This document shows positions 16,189-24,001 of a DNA stretch of 27,032 nucleotides, one piece after another. The DNA comes from Akkermansiaceae bacterium. GTDB taxonomy: Bacteria; Verrucomicrobiota; Verrucomicrobiia; Verrucomicrobiales; Akkermansiaceae. The notes beneath the pieces were generated by a model, which saw only the letters and a program-made list of their open reading frames with translations, was not told where the DNA came from and did not search any database. The position numbers and the translations under genes are program-made. Location of the stretch: the NCBI GenBank assembly GCA_014379305.1, contig JACMMB010000167.1, positions 1 to 27,032 on the forward strand, read 5' to 3'. Numbering within the stretch: position 1 is the stretch's first letter; every line of letters begins with the position of its first letter.

Positions 16189-17973
16189 ATGGCGCTGCTC
16201 ACTGATCGAAAATCCCTCCGCGAATATGACGTTATCATCGTAGGCTCTGGCGCTGGCGGCGGCATGATGGCAATGCAGCTCTCACTCAACGGCATGAAAG
16301 TCCTCATGCTCGAAGCCGGTCGTAACTATGAGCCGGTCAAGGAAACCCCGATGTTCAATACCCCGGAGCAAGCCCCTCTTCGTGCGAAGGGCACCCCGGA
16401 CCGGCCCTTTGGCTACTACGATGCCACAGTCGATGGTGGCTGGCAGGTTCCCGGTGAACCTTATGCCGATAAGCCCGGCACGCAGGGCGAATTCTGGTGG
16501 TGGCGCGCCCGCATGTTAGGCGGCAGGACCAATCACTGGGGCCGCATTTCCCTCCGTTTCGGCCCCTATGACTTCAAACCCAAAGACCGCGACGGCTTGG
16601 GTTTCAACTGGCCGATCAACTACGAGGACCTTGCCCCCTATTACGATAAAACCGAGATGATGGTCGGCATCTACGGCAGCAACGAAGGCATGGAAAACAC
16701 TCCGGATTCCTCCCCGGGCGTTCTCCAACCCCCGCCCAAGCCGAGAGTCGGCGAACTGCTTGCGAAAAAACACTGCAAGACCCTGAACATCCCGGTGATC
16801 CCCATCCACCGCGCCGTTCTCAGCCAGCCGATGGACGGCCCCAAACTCGCCGCCAAACTTTTCCCTGACAACCCTGTCGCCCAAAAAATTGTCGCGAAGG
16901 ATATGTCCAGCCGTGCCGCCTGCTTCTGGGCCACCGATTGCACTCGCGGCTGCTCGATCCGGGCGAATTTCCAATCCACCACCGTCCTGATTCCACCTGC
17001 CCTTGCCAGCGGGAATCTAGACATCATCACCGATGCTATGGTGCGCGAGGTGATGGTTGATGATTCGGGAAAGGCCACCGGCGTTCATTACATGGATAAG
17101 CAGACGCGCGCAGATTCCGTTGCCAAAGCCAGAGTCGTCATCGTCTGCGCCAGCACCTGCGAAACCGCTCGCATCCTGCTCAATTCTAAATCCAAACTCT
17201 TCCCCAACGGTCTCGCCAATTCCAGCGGACAAGTCGGCAGGAACCTCACCGATACCGTCGGCAGCGGTCTTTCCGGCCATATTCCCGCAATGGAAAACCT
17301 CCCGCCCTACAACGAGGACGGCGCCGGTGGAAGCCACGTTTATTCACCGTGGTGGAACTACAAGAACCAGGAAAAACTTGGCTTCGCCCGCGGCTATCAC
17401 ATCGAGATGGGCGGCGGCCGAACAATGCCTGGAATGGGTTCTCTCGCCATCCTCGATATCACCTCACCCGGCATTTATGGCAAAAAACTCAAGGAGGAGG
17501 CCCGCCGCTACTATGGTGCTACAATGGGCTTTGCCGGTCGCGGAGAAATGATCCCGAATGAAAACTGCTACTGTGAGATCGATCCCTCGCGCACGGACCA
17601 ATGGGGCATTCCCATTCTCCAATTCCACTGGAAATGGTCTGACCATGAGATCAATCAAGCCAGCCACATGCAGACCACGTTCGCCCAAATCATCACTGAA
17701 ATGGGAGGCACCGCCACCCCCCGATCAGGCATTGACGCGCTCAATAAACCCGGTCAGATCATCCATGAAGCCGGAACGGCCCGCATGGGTTCCAGCGCCA
17801 CGGACTCGGTCGTAAACTCCTTTGGCCAGAGCTGGGACGTGAAAAACCTCTTCCTCATGGATGGCTCCATACTCCCTTCCAACCCCGATAAAAACCTGAC
17901 CCTCACTGTCATGGCGCTTGCGTGGCGATCCTCCGATTATCTGATGGCGGAAATGAAATCCGGAAACATCTAA
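16189..17973 (+). CDS. GMC-family FAD oxidoreductase, large subunit of a two-component sugar/alcohol dehydrogenase
   Basis: A 594-aa flavin dehydrogenase with Rossmann motif GSGAGGG (19-25), the LGGRTNHWG flavin loop (about 110-118), and the C-terminal GMC signature with catalytic H526 (IIHEAGTARMG) and N569 in NPDKNLTLT. Three cysteines, C245-x5-C251-x3-C255, have the spacing expected for an iron-sulfur cluster site of the kind seen in bacterial FAD-glucose dehydrogenases; this is an inference. There is no signal peptide. The next gene, 12 bp on, carries a twin-arginine signal, so the two subunits probably fold together and leave the cytoplasm as a complex. Likely substrates are sugars, glycosides (3-keto formation) or inositols. 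The cytochrome c that often accepts the electrons is not encoded nearby. Confidence 0.9.
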   Translation: MALLTDRKSLREYDVIIVGSGAGGGMMAMQLSLNGMKVLMLEAGRNYEPVKETPMFNTPEQAPLRAKGTPDRPFGYYDATVDGGWQVPGEPYADKPGTQGEFWWWRARMLGGRTNHWGRISLRFGPYDFKPKDRDGLGFNWPINYEDLAPYYDKTEMMVGIYGSNEGMENTPDSSPGVLQPPPKPRVGELLAKKHCKTLNIPVIPIHRAVLSQPMDGPKLAAKLFPDNPVAQKIVAKDMSSRAACFWATDCTRGCSIRANFQSTTVLIPPALASGNLDIITDAMVREVMVDDSGKATGVHYMDKQTRADSVAKARVVIVCASTCETARILLNSKSKLFPNGLANSSGQVGRNLTDTVGSGLSGHIPAMENLPPYNEDGAGGSHVYSPWWNYKNQEKLGFARGYHIEMGGGRTMPGMGSLAILDITSPGIYGKKLKEEARRYYGATMGFAGRGEMIPNENCYCEIDPSRTDQWGIPILQFHWKWSDHEINQASHMQTTFAQIITEMGGTATPRSGIDALNKPGQIIHEAGTARMGSSATDSVVNSFGQSWDVKNLFLMDGSILPSNPDKNLTLTVMALAWRSSDYLMAEMKSGNI

Positions 17974-17985
17974 CTTAACCCTGTC

Positions 17986-18639
17986 ATGCACGAAACCACC
18001 GTCTCCCGCCGCGATATTTTCAAGCTGCTCGCCGCCGCGAGCGCCGCCGGAGCCATGTTGCCGAAACAGCTCGCCGCCCAGGCCCCGCGTCCGCTCACCC
18101 GTCCCTTCAAAAACCCGCTCACCGATCCCGATTTCCTGAACCCGGTTGCTCCATGGGAAAAGCCTTTGGTGGATACCGAGCTTGCCACCCTCGCCGTCCT
18201 CTGCGACCTCATCATCCCCGGCGATGCGGATTCCCCTGCCCCATCTAAAATCGGACTTCCCGATTTTCTCAACGAATGGGTCGGAGCTCCATATGATGAC
18301 AACCGTGCCGATTATGAAATCATCCGCGGTGGCCTTGCCTGGATCAGCACCCGCTCGAACTCCCTACATGCGCTTCCTTTCATAAAACTCACCGAAGCGC
18401 AACAAACCGCCATCCTCGATAGCATCTGCCATCCCGCCAATACCGCTCCCGAACTTTCCTACGGCTCCCGTTTCTTTCAAAAACTTCGCCTGCTCACCTT
18501 GGGTGGCTACTACTCCCATAGCAGCACTTGGAAATCACTGGGCTATGTCGGCAATATTCCCATCGCCGGCCCGTATCCCGGCGTCCCCGATGAAATCATC
18601 AAACTCCTCGGCCTTGGTGATGTGATTGATTTTCGATAG
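17986..18639 (+). CDS. Gluconate 2-dehydrogenase subunit 3 family protein (Tat-exported small subunit)
   Basis: A 217-aa partner of the preceding GMC subunit. It opens with a twin-arginine signal (SRRDIFKLL, R8-R9), then a hydrophobic Ala-rich segment and a likely cleavage after LAAQA. The mature part has the family's helical pattern, beginning with LATLAVLCDLIIPGD and D-x-P, and ending in a Tyr/Gly/Pro-rich region (YSHSSTWKSLGY, AGPYPG). The small subunit serves as export escort and as an assembly factor for the flavoprotein in gluconate, sorbitol and glucoside dehydrogenases. Spacing to the GMC gene is 12 bp. Substrate unknown. Confidence 0.9.
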   Translation: MHETTVSRRDIFKLLAAASAAGAMLPKQLAAQAPRPLTRPFKNPLTDPDFLNPVAPWEKPLVDTELATLAVLCDLIIPGDADSPAPSKIGLPDFLNEWVGAPYDDNRADYEIIRGGLAWISTRSNSLHALPFIKLTEAQQTAILDSICHPANTAPELSYGSRFFQKLRLLTLGGYYSHSSTWKSLGYVGNIPIAGPYPGVPDEIIKLLGLGDVIDFR

Positions 18640-18640
18640 A

Positions 18641-18675
18641 AAGCCCCATGTTGGGCTTCTCAAAGGACAAATTTT
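18641..18675 (+). terminator. Possible weak terminator after the dehydrogenase pair
   Basis: AAGCCC (18641-18646) pairs with GGGCTT (18653-18658) over a 6-nt loop directly after the stop codon, with a T-run (18672-18676) only some 13 nt later. Termination may be partial. Confidence 0.35.
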
Positions 18676-18727
18676 TCACCCTTCTCAAAGGCCACCTAAC
18701 TCCCTATTTCATCATCATCCCGAATAG

Positions 18728-20332
18728 ATGATGAAAAATCAAACCTCCGATCCCGGTTCCTCTCTCCCTCTGGTCGTTTCTGTCGGCTTTGCAGGTTCGC
18801 GCATGCTCATTGCCAGCGGTCATGTCCTCACCGACAGCGAACGGGAAGAGTTCCACCAAGTCGTGGAGAATTACCTCTACGAGTGCATCGCCGGAATCCC
18901 GGAAGAGCTGCACCTTCAGCCCAATCACTTCCTTTGCGGAATCTCGCAAATCGCCATCGGTGCCGATACCCTCTTCACTCGCGCCCTCTCAGCCCGCGGC
19001 ATCCCCCAGCGGATTTTCCTACCTCAGGCACGCGAGGAATACCTCAACGCGACCGGCACCTCCGGTACGCCTGACTTTTCCACCACGGACAAAGTCATCG
19101 CCTCCGATCTCCTGCTGAGCCCCCACATCATTCAGGAACGGGTTGTCAGCGATGCCAGCGACCGCACCAATCGCTTTGAAGACACCAATCTCCATATCCT
19201 CAACGCCTCCGACGTCATCGTGATCCTGCTTCGTGCCAATGCCGATACCAAACCCGGTGGTACCGATGACCTTCTCCAGCACGCCCTTCATCACCATAAG
19301 CCTGTTTTGGAAATTCAGGTTTCATTCGAAAATCAACAAGCCGCATTTACCAAAACCTGGCATAAGCTCCCGCAAAACTGGATCCCTGCGCCCCTGCCGG
19401 AAATCCTGCGCAGCGTCGCTTTCCCGCCCGATCCATCTCCGCCTCCGGCAGGACTCCCGACCAGTTCAGCCCACTTCCTCTCAACCCTCAAAAGCCTCGG
19501 CAGCCAGATCGCCGATTGGAAATCCAAAGGCTTCAAAAACAGCGCCCTGATCATCATCGGTGCCCATTTTATCGCCACGATCTGCGCCGTCTGCGCCCTG
19601 AGATACCACCATCCTGCGATCCTGATCATCGAGCTTCTCCTGCTCATCACCGGCTTCACCGTCCACATCCTTCTTCACCGGTCACAGTCCATGCGCGTCT
19701 GGGCTGTCTCCCGGATTTCTGCGGAAATCGCCCGCTCCGTCCGCTGTATCGAAGGCATCCATATCCATCTCGGCCACCTGTTCCAGCTTCCTCTACCCCA
19801 CTCGTTCCGACCTCTGCTCAGAACCATAAACACCCTCCACCTCGCCTCCTCCAAAAACTCCCGAACCTCTTGGCAGCTCCAAAAGAATCATTACATAGAA
19901 AACCGGCTCCTTGGAAAAGACGGACAAATCAATTACTACAAATCCAATCTCGAAAAAGCCACCCGTCTCCTCAAATTCGCCAACACGGGATTCAAGCTCG
20001 CAACCATCATCGCAGTCGTGGCAACCATCGTCAAACTTGCCCTCATCATACTCAATAACCACGACACCCATCTCCAGGAAAACCTCGGATCAATCGCCAT
20101 CCTGCTTCCGATCGCGGCCGTCGCCTCGCTGTCCCTCGCCGCCTCCTTTGACCTCGAAGCACGGACACACACCTACGATGAAACCCTCAGATTCCTCCTC
20201 GAAGTAGAACCCCGACTCCGCACGACCCGAACCGAGCGCGCCTTCATCCGCTTGCTCATAGAAACCGAAACCCGCCTGCTTGGCGAAACCGCCAACTGGT
20301 TTTCCCGGCGCTCTTTCACCGGCATCAACTGA
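18728..20332 (+). CDS. SLOG-like domain fused to a four-helix transmembrane (SLATT-like) module
   Basis: A 534-aa protein of two parts, not assigned to a named family. The N-terminal part (about 13-200) reads like a SLOG-type Rossmann nucleotide-binding domain: first strand plus GFAGSR (20-25), GISQIAIGADT with A79-D80, LPQAREEY, RFEDTN (149-154), ASDVIVILL, and GGTDD (177-181) followed by an alternating helix and final strand. The second part has two transmembrane pairs (about 272-291 with 295-316, and 422-443 with 453-478). Between them is a long basic helical region containing VWAVSRISAEIARSVR, which resembles the W-x-x-x-R-x-x-AE-x-x-R pattern of SLATT domains. In known SLOG/SLATT systems the sensor binds a nucleotide ligand and the membrane part perturbs the membrane. 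Here both lie in one chain, and no cyclic-nucleotide synthase is adjacent. The function is inference only. ATG at 18731 is an alternative start. Confidence 0.7.
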   Translation: MMKNQTSDPGSSLPLVVSVGFAGSRMLIASGHVLTDSEREEFHQVVENYLYECIAGIPEELHLQPNHFLCGISQIAIGADTLFTRALSARGIPQRIFLPQAREEYLNATGTSGTPDFSTTDKVIASDLLLSPHIIQERVVSDASDRTNRFEDTNLHILNASDVIVILLRANADTKPGGTDDLLQHALHHHKPVLEIQVSFENQQAAFTKTWHKLPQNWIPAPLPEILRSVAFPPDPSPPPAGLPTSSAHFLSTLKSLGSQIADWKSKGFKNSALIIIGAHFIATICAVCALRYHHPAILIIELLLLITGFTVHILLHRSQSMRVWAVSRISAEIARSVRCIEGIHIHLGHLFQLPLPHSFRPLLRTINTLHLASSKNSRTSWQLQKNHYIENRLLGKDGQINYYKSNLEKATRLLKFANTGFKLATIIAVVATIVKLALIILNNHDTHLQENLGSIAILLPIAAVASLSLAASFDLEARTHTYDETLRFLLEVEPRLRTTRTERAFIRLLIETETRLLGETANWFSRRSFTGIN

Positions 20333-20333
20333 A

Positions 20334-20909
20334 TCAAAGTTTTTGCGCAATCGCTCGCGAAAGCCGTGCCAGCGCCTCGTTCATCGCCACAATCCTGGCC
20401 GACATCGGTTCTTCAGCCGATGCAAGCGGCACCACCGTTCGGAATGCTTTAGGCGAAGCATCGCCGCCCGCGATCGGTTGCAGCTTCCAGGTGCACTCAA
20501 GCAGCAGCGAGCCATCGGGCTCGGGATCGAATCGCTCAATCCGGATCTCCACCAATGCCGAGTAATCCCGCGTGATGAAATTGGTTGTCGGCTGGATGTT
20601 TGTCGAGCCGGTCAGCCGCCGCAGATTGTCTGCGACCACCCGCGTGATCCCCGCATCCAGCGGCTCCGACCACAGGTTTTTCTCATGCACCTCAAGTCTT
20701 CCGTCAGCCGTGCGCGTCACCAGCTCCACCCTCTCCAGATACGGCGGCAGCGATGGCCTTGCAATCGCCACCGCCGGCCTCGCCAGTGTCGGTGTCCTTG
20801 ACGCAATCGGTGAGTCCAGCAAATGCCTGACCGGATCGTCATCAATCGGTTGCAATAATGTGCATGAGATGAAACACAGTGGAAAAAGTAAAATGAGATG
20901 CTTTGTCAT
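20334..20909 (-). CDS. ABC-type transport auxiliary lipoprotein (PqiC-like)
   Basis: A 191-aa outer-membrane lipoprotein of the PqiC/DUF330 type that works with MCE proteins. The signal ends in lipobox FISC (C16). The body has the usual features: PPYLERVELVTR near residues 55-65, NLWSEPLDAGITRVVADNLRR (the family's W-x-x-P-L block), and alternating strands (YSALVEIRIERFD) before a C-terminal helix. Its start overlaps the stop of the MCE gene by 4 bp (ATGA), consistent with translational coupling in an mlaEFD-pqiC-type operon. Its stop codon lies 1 bp from the stop of the convergent SLOG-like gene. Confidence 0.85.
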   Translation of the reverse strand: MTKHLILLFPLCFISCTLLQPIDDDPVRHLLDSPIASRTPTLARPAVAIARPSLPPYLERVELVTRTADGRLEVHEKNLWSEPLDAGITRVVADNLRRLTGSTNIQPTTNFITRDYSALVEIRIERFDPEPDGSLLLECTWKLQPIAGGDASPKAFRTVVPLASAEEPMSARIVAMNEALARLSRAIAQKL

Positions 20910-21913
20910 TGGGATTCCTTGCCCCGCAGCAGGCTGTTCGGGTTTCTTTTAAGATCGTTCGTCAGCTCTCGCAAGGCACGCGATGCCGTCTCCGTCTCAT
21001 GCAGCAGATTTTGGAAATTGAGCAACAGAGGCGCTCTCGGATCGCCCACCTGGGCCAGCTCGTCGGCCGTTTCTTCAATCCTCTTCAGACTCTGTTTCGT
21101 GCTCTCCGAGAGTTCTTCGATATTAGCCAGCAACGGGTCAAGATTTGCATTCGCTTTCGCACTCAAATCTTTAATTTCCCGCAGCGCGTCGTCGAGACTC
21201 GCAAGCGAGCTTTTCAATCTTTCATCGCCGGTTATCCCCCGCACGTCACGGGTAATCTGCGTCAGATTCTCGTTTATCTCCTTCAATTCAAGTTCCGCGA
21301 TCTGCTTGTTCGCCCCTTTCAGGACGTCCCGCATTTCCGTCATCAGACCATCAAGATCGAGATTATTGATTTTCTTCAAACCATCCGTGATGCCCGATAT
21401 CAGCTCGTCTATCTCCGTAGGAATCGTCGGCACCACCGGATACTCCGGTTCCTCTTTTGGTTTGTAAATAAAGCCATCCGATCCCGGCACGATATCAAAC
21501 TCGATATATAATTGTCCGGTCACAAGGCTTTGCTGTTTCATTCCTGCCCGCAAGCCCTGCTTCACCGCCATATCCACCCCTTCCTCCGACGTGAAATCCA
21601 GCATTCCTTCGAATCCGCCGGAGATGCTGTTTAATTCTTTATCCGTCAGTTCCACCACCACGGGAATGATCTTCCGGTTCTTTACCGCATCCACAATCAC
21701 GCTGATCGAGGAAACCCTGCCAATGCGGACTCCGCCAAAACGCACGTCGGATCCGACTTGGAGCCCGTTCACGCTCTTGTCAAAATACATCAGGATTTCG
21801 TGCGTCCGCTCGAAGTATTTGCCAGCTCCCAGCATCACCAAAGCCGCCCCGGCAATCAATATGCCGACCAGGGTGAAAACACCGATCATCGTCGAGCTGG
21901 CTTTCTTACTCAT
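20906..21913 (-). CDS. mlaD: MCE-domain lipid transporter subunit (MlaD/PqiB-like)
   Basis: A 335-aa inner-membrane-anchored periplasmic lipid carrier. It has an N-terminal transmembrane helix (about 8-29), one MCE domain (38-150) with FDKSVNGLQVGSDVRFGGVRIGRV, and a long helical tail ending in NDLKRNPNSLLRGKE, a C-terminal block also found in MlaD and PqiB homologues. It would form a hexamer that takes phospholipid from the MlaE/F pump. It overlaps mlaF by 4 bp (ATGA). The single MCE domain suggests MlaD architecture, while the long helical tail and PqiC partner resemble Pqi- or Let-type systems; the symbol is therefore by role. No MlaC-like periplasmic shuttle is encoded next to it. Confidence 0.85.
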   Translation of the reverse strand: MSKKASSTMIGVFTLVGILIAGAALVMLGAGKYFERTHEILMYFDKSVNGLQVGSDVRFGGVRIGRVSSISVIVDAVKNRKIIPVVVELTDKELNSISGGFEGMLDFTSEEGVDMAVKQGLRAGMKQQSLVTGQLYIEFDIVPGSDGFIYKPKEEPEYPVVPTIPTEIDELISGITDGLKKINNLDLDGLMTEMRDVLKGANKQIAELELKEINENLTQITRDVRGITGDERLKSSLASLDDALREIKDLSAKANANLDPLLANIEELSESTKQSLKRIEETADELAQVGDPRAPLLLNFQNLLHETETASRALRELTNDLKRNPNSLLRGKESQ

Positions 21914-22695
21914 GCGGATTCTTCGTCTTCAGGAGTCTCACCACGGTTAAGGAACATACGCACGGTTTCATTTTCAGAATGATCCCGCAGCGATTTCGGA
22001 TCCCCGGTCGCGCCCTGCGTTCGCGTATCGGTATCTAGGAAAACCGAGTTGTTGGCGATGGCAAAAATGCTGGCAAGCTCGTGAGTCACAATGACGAACG
22101 TCGATCCCAGCGAATCCCGCAAACGCAAAATCAACTCGTCCAGCCGCTGGGAACTCAACGGATCAAGCCCCGCGCCCGGTTCATCCAGAAAAAGAATCTC
22201 CGGATCAAGCGCCATTGCCCGCGCAATCCCCGCCCGTTTGTTCATCCCTCCGCTGACCTGCGCGGGATAATAATCCTCGTATCCGGAAAGCCCCACCAGT
22301 GCCAGCTTGTAGTAGGCTAGATCGCGTATCTCCGCCTTGGAAATTTGCGTATGTTCCTCAATCGGCATTGAAATATTTTCCGCCAGGGTCATCGATGACC
22401 ATAACGCACCGGACTGATACATTACCCCGAATCTCCGGATAAACGCCAACCGCTCCTCCTCGTTCGCTTCGGTGAAATTTTTCCCCTCATATAAAATCGC
22501 GCCTTTCCTCGGTTCCTTCAAGCCGATCATGTGCCTCAGCAGGGTGCTCTTGCCACAGCCGCTCCCTCCCATGATCACGAAAATATCCCGCTCTTTCACC
22601 TCGAAATCGAGATCCTTCATCACCACGAAGGAGCCGAACGCCATCGTCAGATCCCGCACGGAAATCTTCGCCTTTTCTTTCGGTTCGCTTGCCAT
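21910..22695 (-). CDS. mlaF: ABC transporter ATPase for lipid transport (MlaF-like)
   Basis: A 261-aa ATPase energising the MCE lipid transporter. Motifs: Walker A GGSGCGKST (43-51), Q-loop MYQSGALWSSMTLAENI, ABC signature VSGGMNKRAGIARA, Walker B ILFLDEP and the H-loop VTHEL. The GALWSS Q-loop and the SGGMNKR signature are characteristic of MlaF-type ATPases. The ATG at 22695 is chosen 2 bp after the mlaE stop. A longer frame reaching to 22836 would run 47 codons into mlaE with Gly/Asp-rich sequence and lacks homology to the family, so it is not used. The stop overlaps the mlaD start by 4 bp. Confidence 0.92.
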   Translation of the reverse strand: MASEPKEKAKISVRDLTMAFGSFVVMKDLDFEVKERDIFVIMGGSGCGKSTLLRHMIGLKEPRKGAILYEGKNFTEANEEERLAFIRRFGVMYQSGALWSSMTLAENISMPIEEHTQISKAEIRDLAYYKLALVGLSGYEDYYPAQVSGGMNKRAGIARAMALDPEILFLDEPGAGLDPLSSQRLDELILRLRDSLGSTFVIVTHELASIFAIANNSVFLDTDTRTQGATGDPKSLRDHSENETVRMFLNRGETPEDEESA

Positions 22696-22697
22696 GG

Positions 22698-23867
22698 TTA
22701 TATATCCAGAATCGTGAAAATCACCGCGAATGCCGAGTCCAGCACCACGATCGCCGTGATCGATGCCACCACCGCCCGCGTCGTCGCCAGACCCACCGCC
22801 GCCGAGGAATCCCCGGACTTCATGCCCTGCAAACACCCGGCGATCGCAATCGCCACCCCGAAAAACACGCTCTTGAAAACCCCCAGCGAAGAACTCGTGA
22901 TGTCAATCGCCGTCAACATCTCCGTCAGGAAAAGCGCGGGCGGAATGCCCACCGCCGCCCCCACCAGCATCCCTCCGAGAATACCGACCACGTTCGAATA
23001 AACCGTCAGAACCGGCATCATCAGCACCAGCGCGAACAACCTCGGCAGCACCAGAAAATCGAACGGATTGAACCCGAAGGTTTTCAGCGCATCGATCTCC
23101 TGGTTCGCATTCATGCTGCCGATGTGCGCAGCGAACGCCGCCCCCGTCCGCCCGCTCATGATGATCCCCGTCATCACCACTCCCATTTCCCGCACCATCG
23201 CGATCCCAACCAGATCCGCCACATACAGGCTGGCGCCGAAGTTCGCAAGTTGCACATTTCCCACAAAGGCAAGGATCATCCCGACCAGAAAGCTGATCAG
23301 GGAAACAATCGGCAGGGCATTGATGCCGCACTCCTGTAGCGTCAGCCAAAAATCCGAACCTCGGAACCGCGCCCTGCCGGTGAAAAACCTGCCCAGAGAC
23401 AGCACGGTCTCCCCCGTAAACTCCAATACCGACTCCACCGCTTTCCAAGTCGCCGTCAATCTTATTCCCAGCAATTTCAGCCCGTGCGGGTCTTCATCGA
23501 GCGATTTCGCATCGCTCCGCTCCGGCACTTTCAACGCCAGCTCCATCAGCCCGCGCAAATTCTCCGGCAGCCCCTCCAGCCCCGGCTCTTCCACCTCCAC
23601 CGCCCGCAGCCGCTGCATCAGATAAGCCGGCAGCGTCGAGTCAAACTTTCCCAAACCCTCGGTCTCGAACCCATCCGGCCAGCCTTCCTCCCCCTCCACC
23701 ACACGCGCCTCCCCCCCGCGCAGCCAATCGCCGGAAAGCACCAGCACCAGACGTGCGCCATCCTTCTTCCAAATCGCTTTCGGCGGCTCCCCTTGTGCGT
23801 GACTCATGAGCTCGGAAAAAAATAACCCGGGCGGACGGCAGACCGCCAACCCCTGCGTGTCTAACAT
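22698..23867 (-). CDS. mlaE: MlaE-family lipid ABC permease with N-terminal STAS-like domain
   Basis: A 389-aa permease that moves phospholipid between the inner membrane and the MCE channel. The N-terminal 30-115 region is a STAS-like (MlaB-type) domain fused to the permease. The membrane domain begins near residue 150, with about five hydrophobic segments. It contains the family motif NQEIDALKTFGFNPFDFLVLPR plus the GAAFAAHIG segment. A possible start at 23867 has a strong AAAGGAGG 13 nt upstream; the ATG at 23807 begins at MSHAQGEPPKAIW and is also possible. It opens the operon mlaE-mlaF-mlaD-pqiC. The fusion removes the need for a separate mlaB. Confidence 0.9.
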   Translation of the reverse strand: MLDTQGLAVCRPPGLFFSELMSHAQGEPPKAIWKKDGARLVLVLSGDWLRGGEARVVEGEEGWPDGFETEGLGKFDSTLPAYLMQRLRAVEVEEPGLEGLPENLRGLMELALKVPERSDAKSLDEDPHGLKLLGIRLTATWKAVESVLEFTGETVLSLGRFFTGRARFRGSDFWLTLQECGINALPIVSLISFLVGMILAFVGNVQLANFGASLYVADLVGIAMVREMGVVMTGIIMSGRTGAAFAAHIGSMNANQEIDALKTFGFNPFDFLVLPRLFALVLMMPVLTVYSNVVGILGGMLVGAAVGIPPALFLTEMLTAIDITSSSLGVFKSVFFGVAIAIAGCLQGMKSGDSSAAVGLATTRAVVASITAIVVLDSAFAVIFTILDI

Positions 23868-24001
23868 AAATTCCCACAGTCCTCCTTTGCGAGCCGTAAA
23901 TCCCTACCCAAAAAGGAGCGCAAGCTTAAGCCTTATCTTGAACGAAATATTCCTTTCGCACTGAAATGTCTCATTCTCGAGGAAAATAAATTACCGAACC
24001 G
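23868..24001 (-). promoter_or_regulatory. 134-bp gap upstream of mlaE with a strong Shine-Dalgarno sequence
   Basis: The gap separates dnaG from the mla operon on the same strand. The only clear element is AAAGGAGG about 13 nt before the mlaE ATG at 23867. No consensus promoter or terminator could be picked with confidence, although a transcription start for the mla genes is likely here. Confidence 0.3.

Noticed and set aside
22696..22836. A 47-codon N-terminal extension of the MlaF-like ATPase
   Set aside because: It overlaps mlaE in another frame, is Gly/Asp-rich and unlike MlaF N-termini, and a good ATG lies at 22695, 2 bp after the mlaE stop.
22689..23339. Rightward His/Arg-rich 216-codon frame opposite mlaE
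   Set aside because: Its composition (His, Arg, Gln, Pro repeats) is typical of an antisense frame to a GC-rich membrane protein gene.
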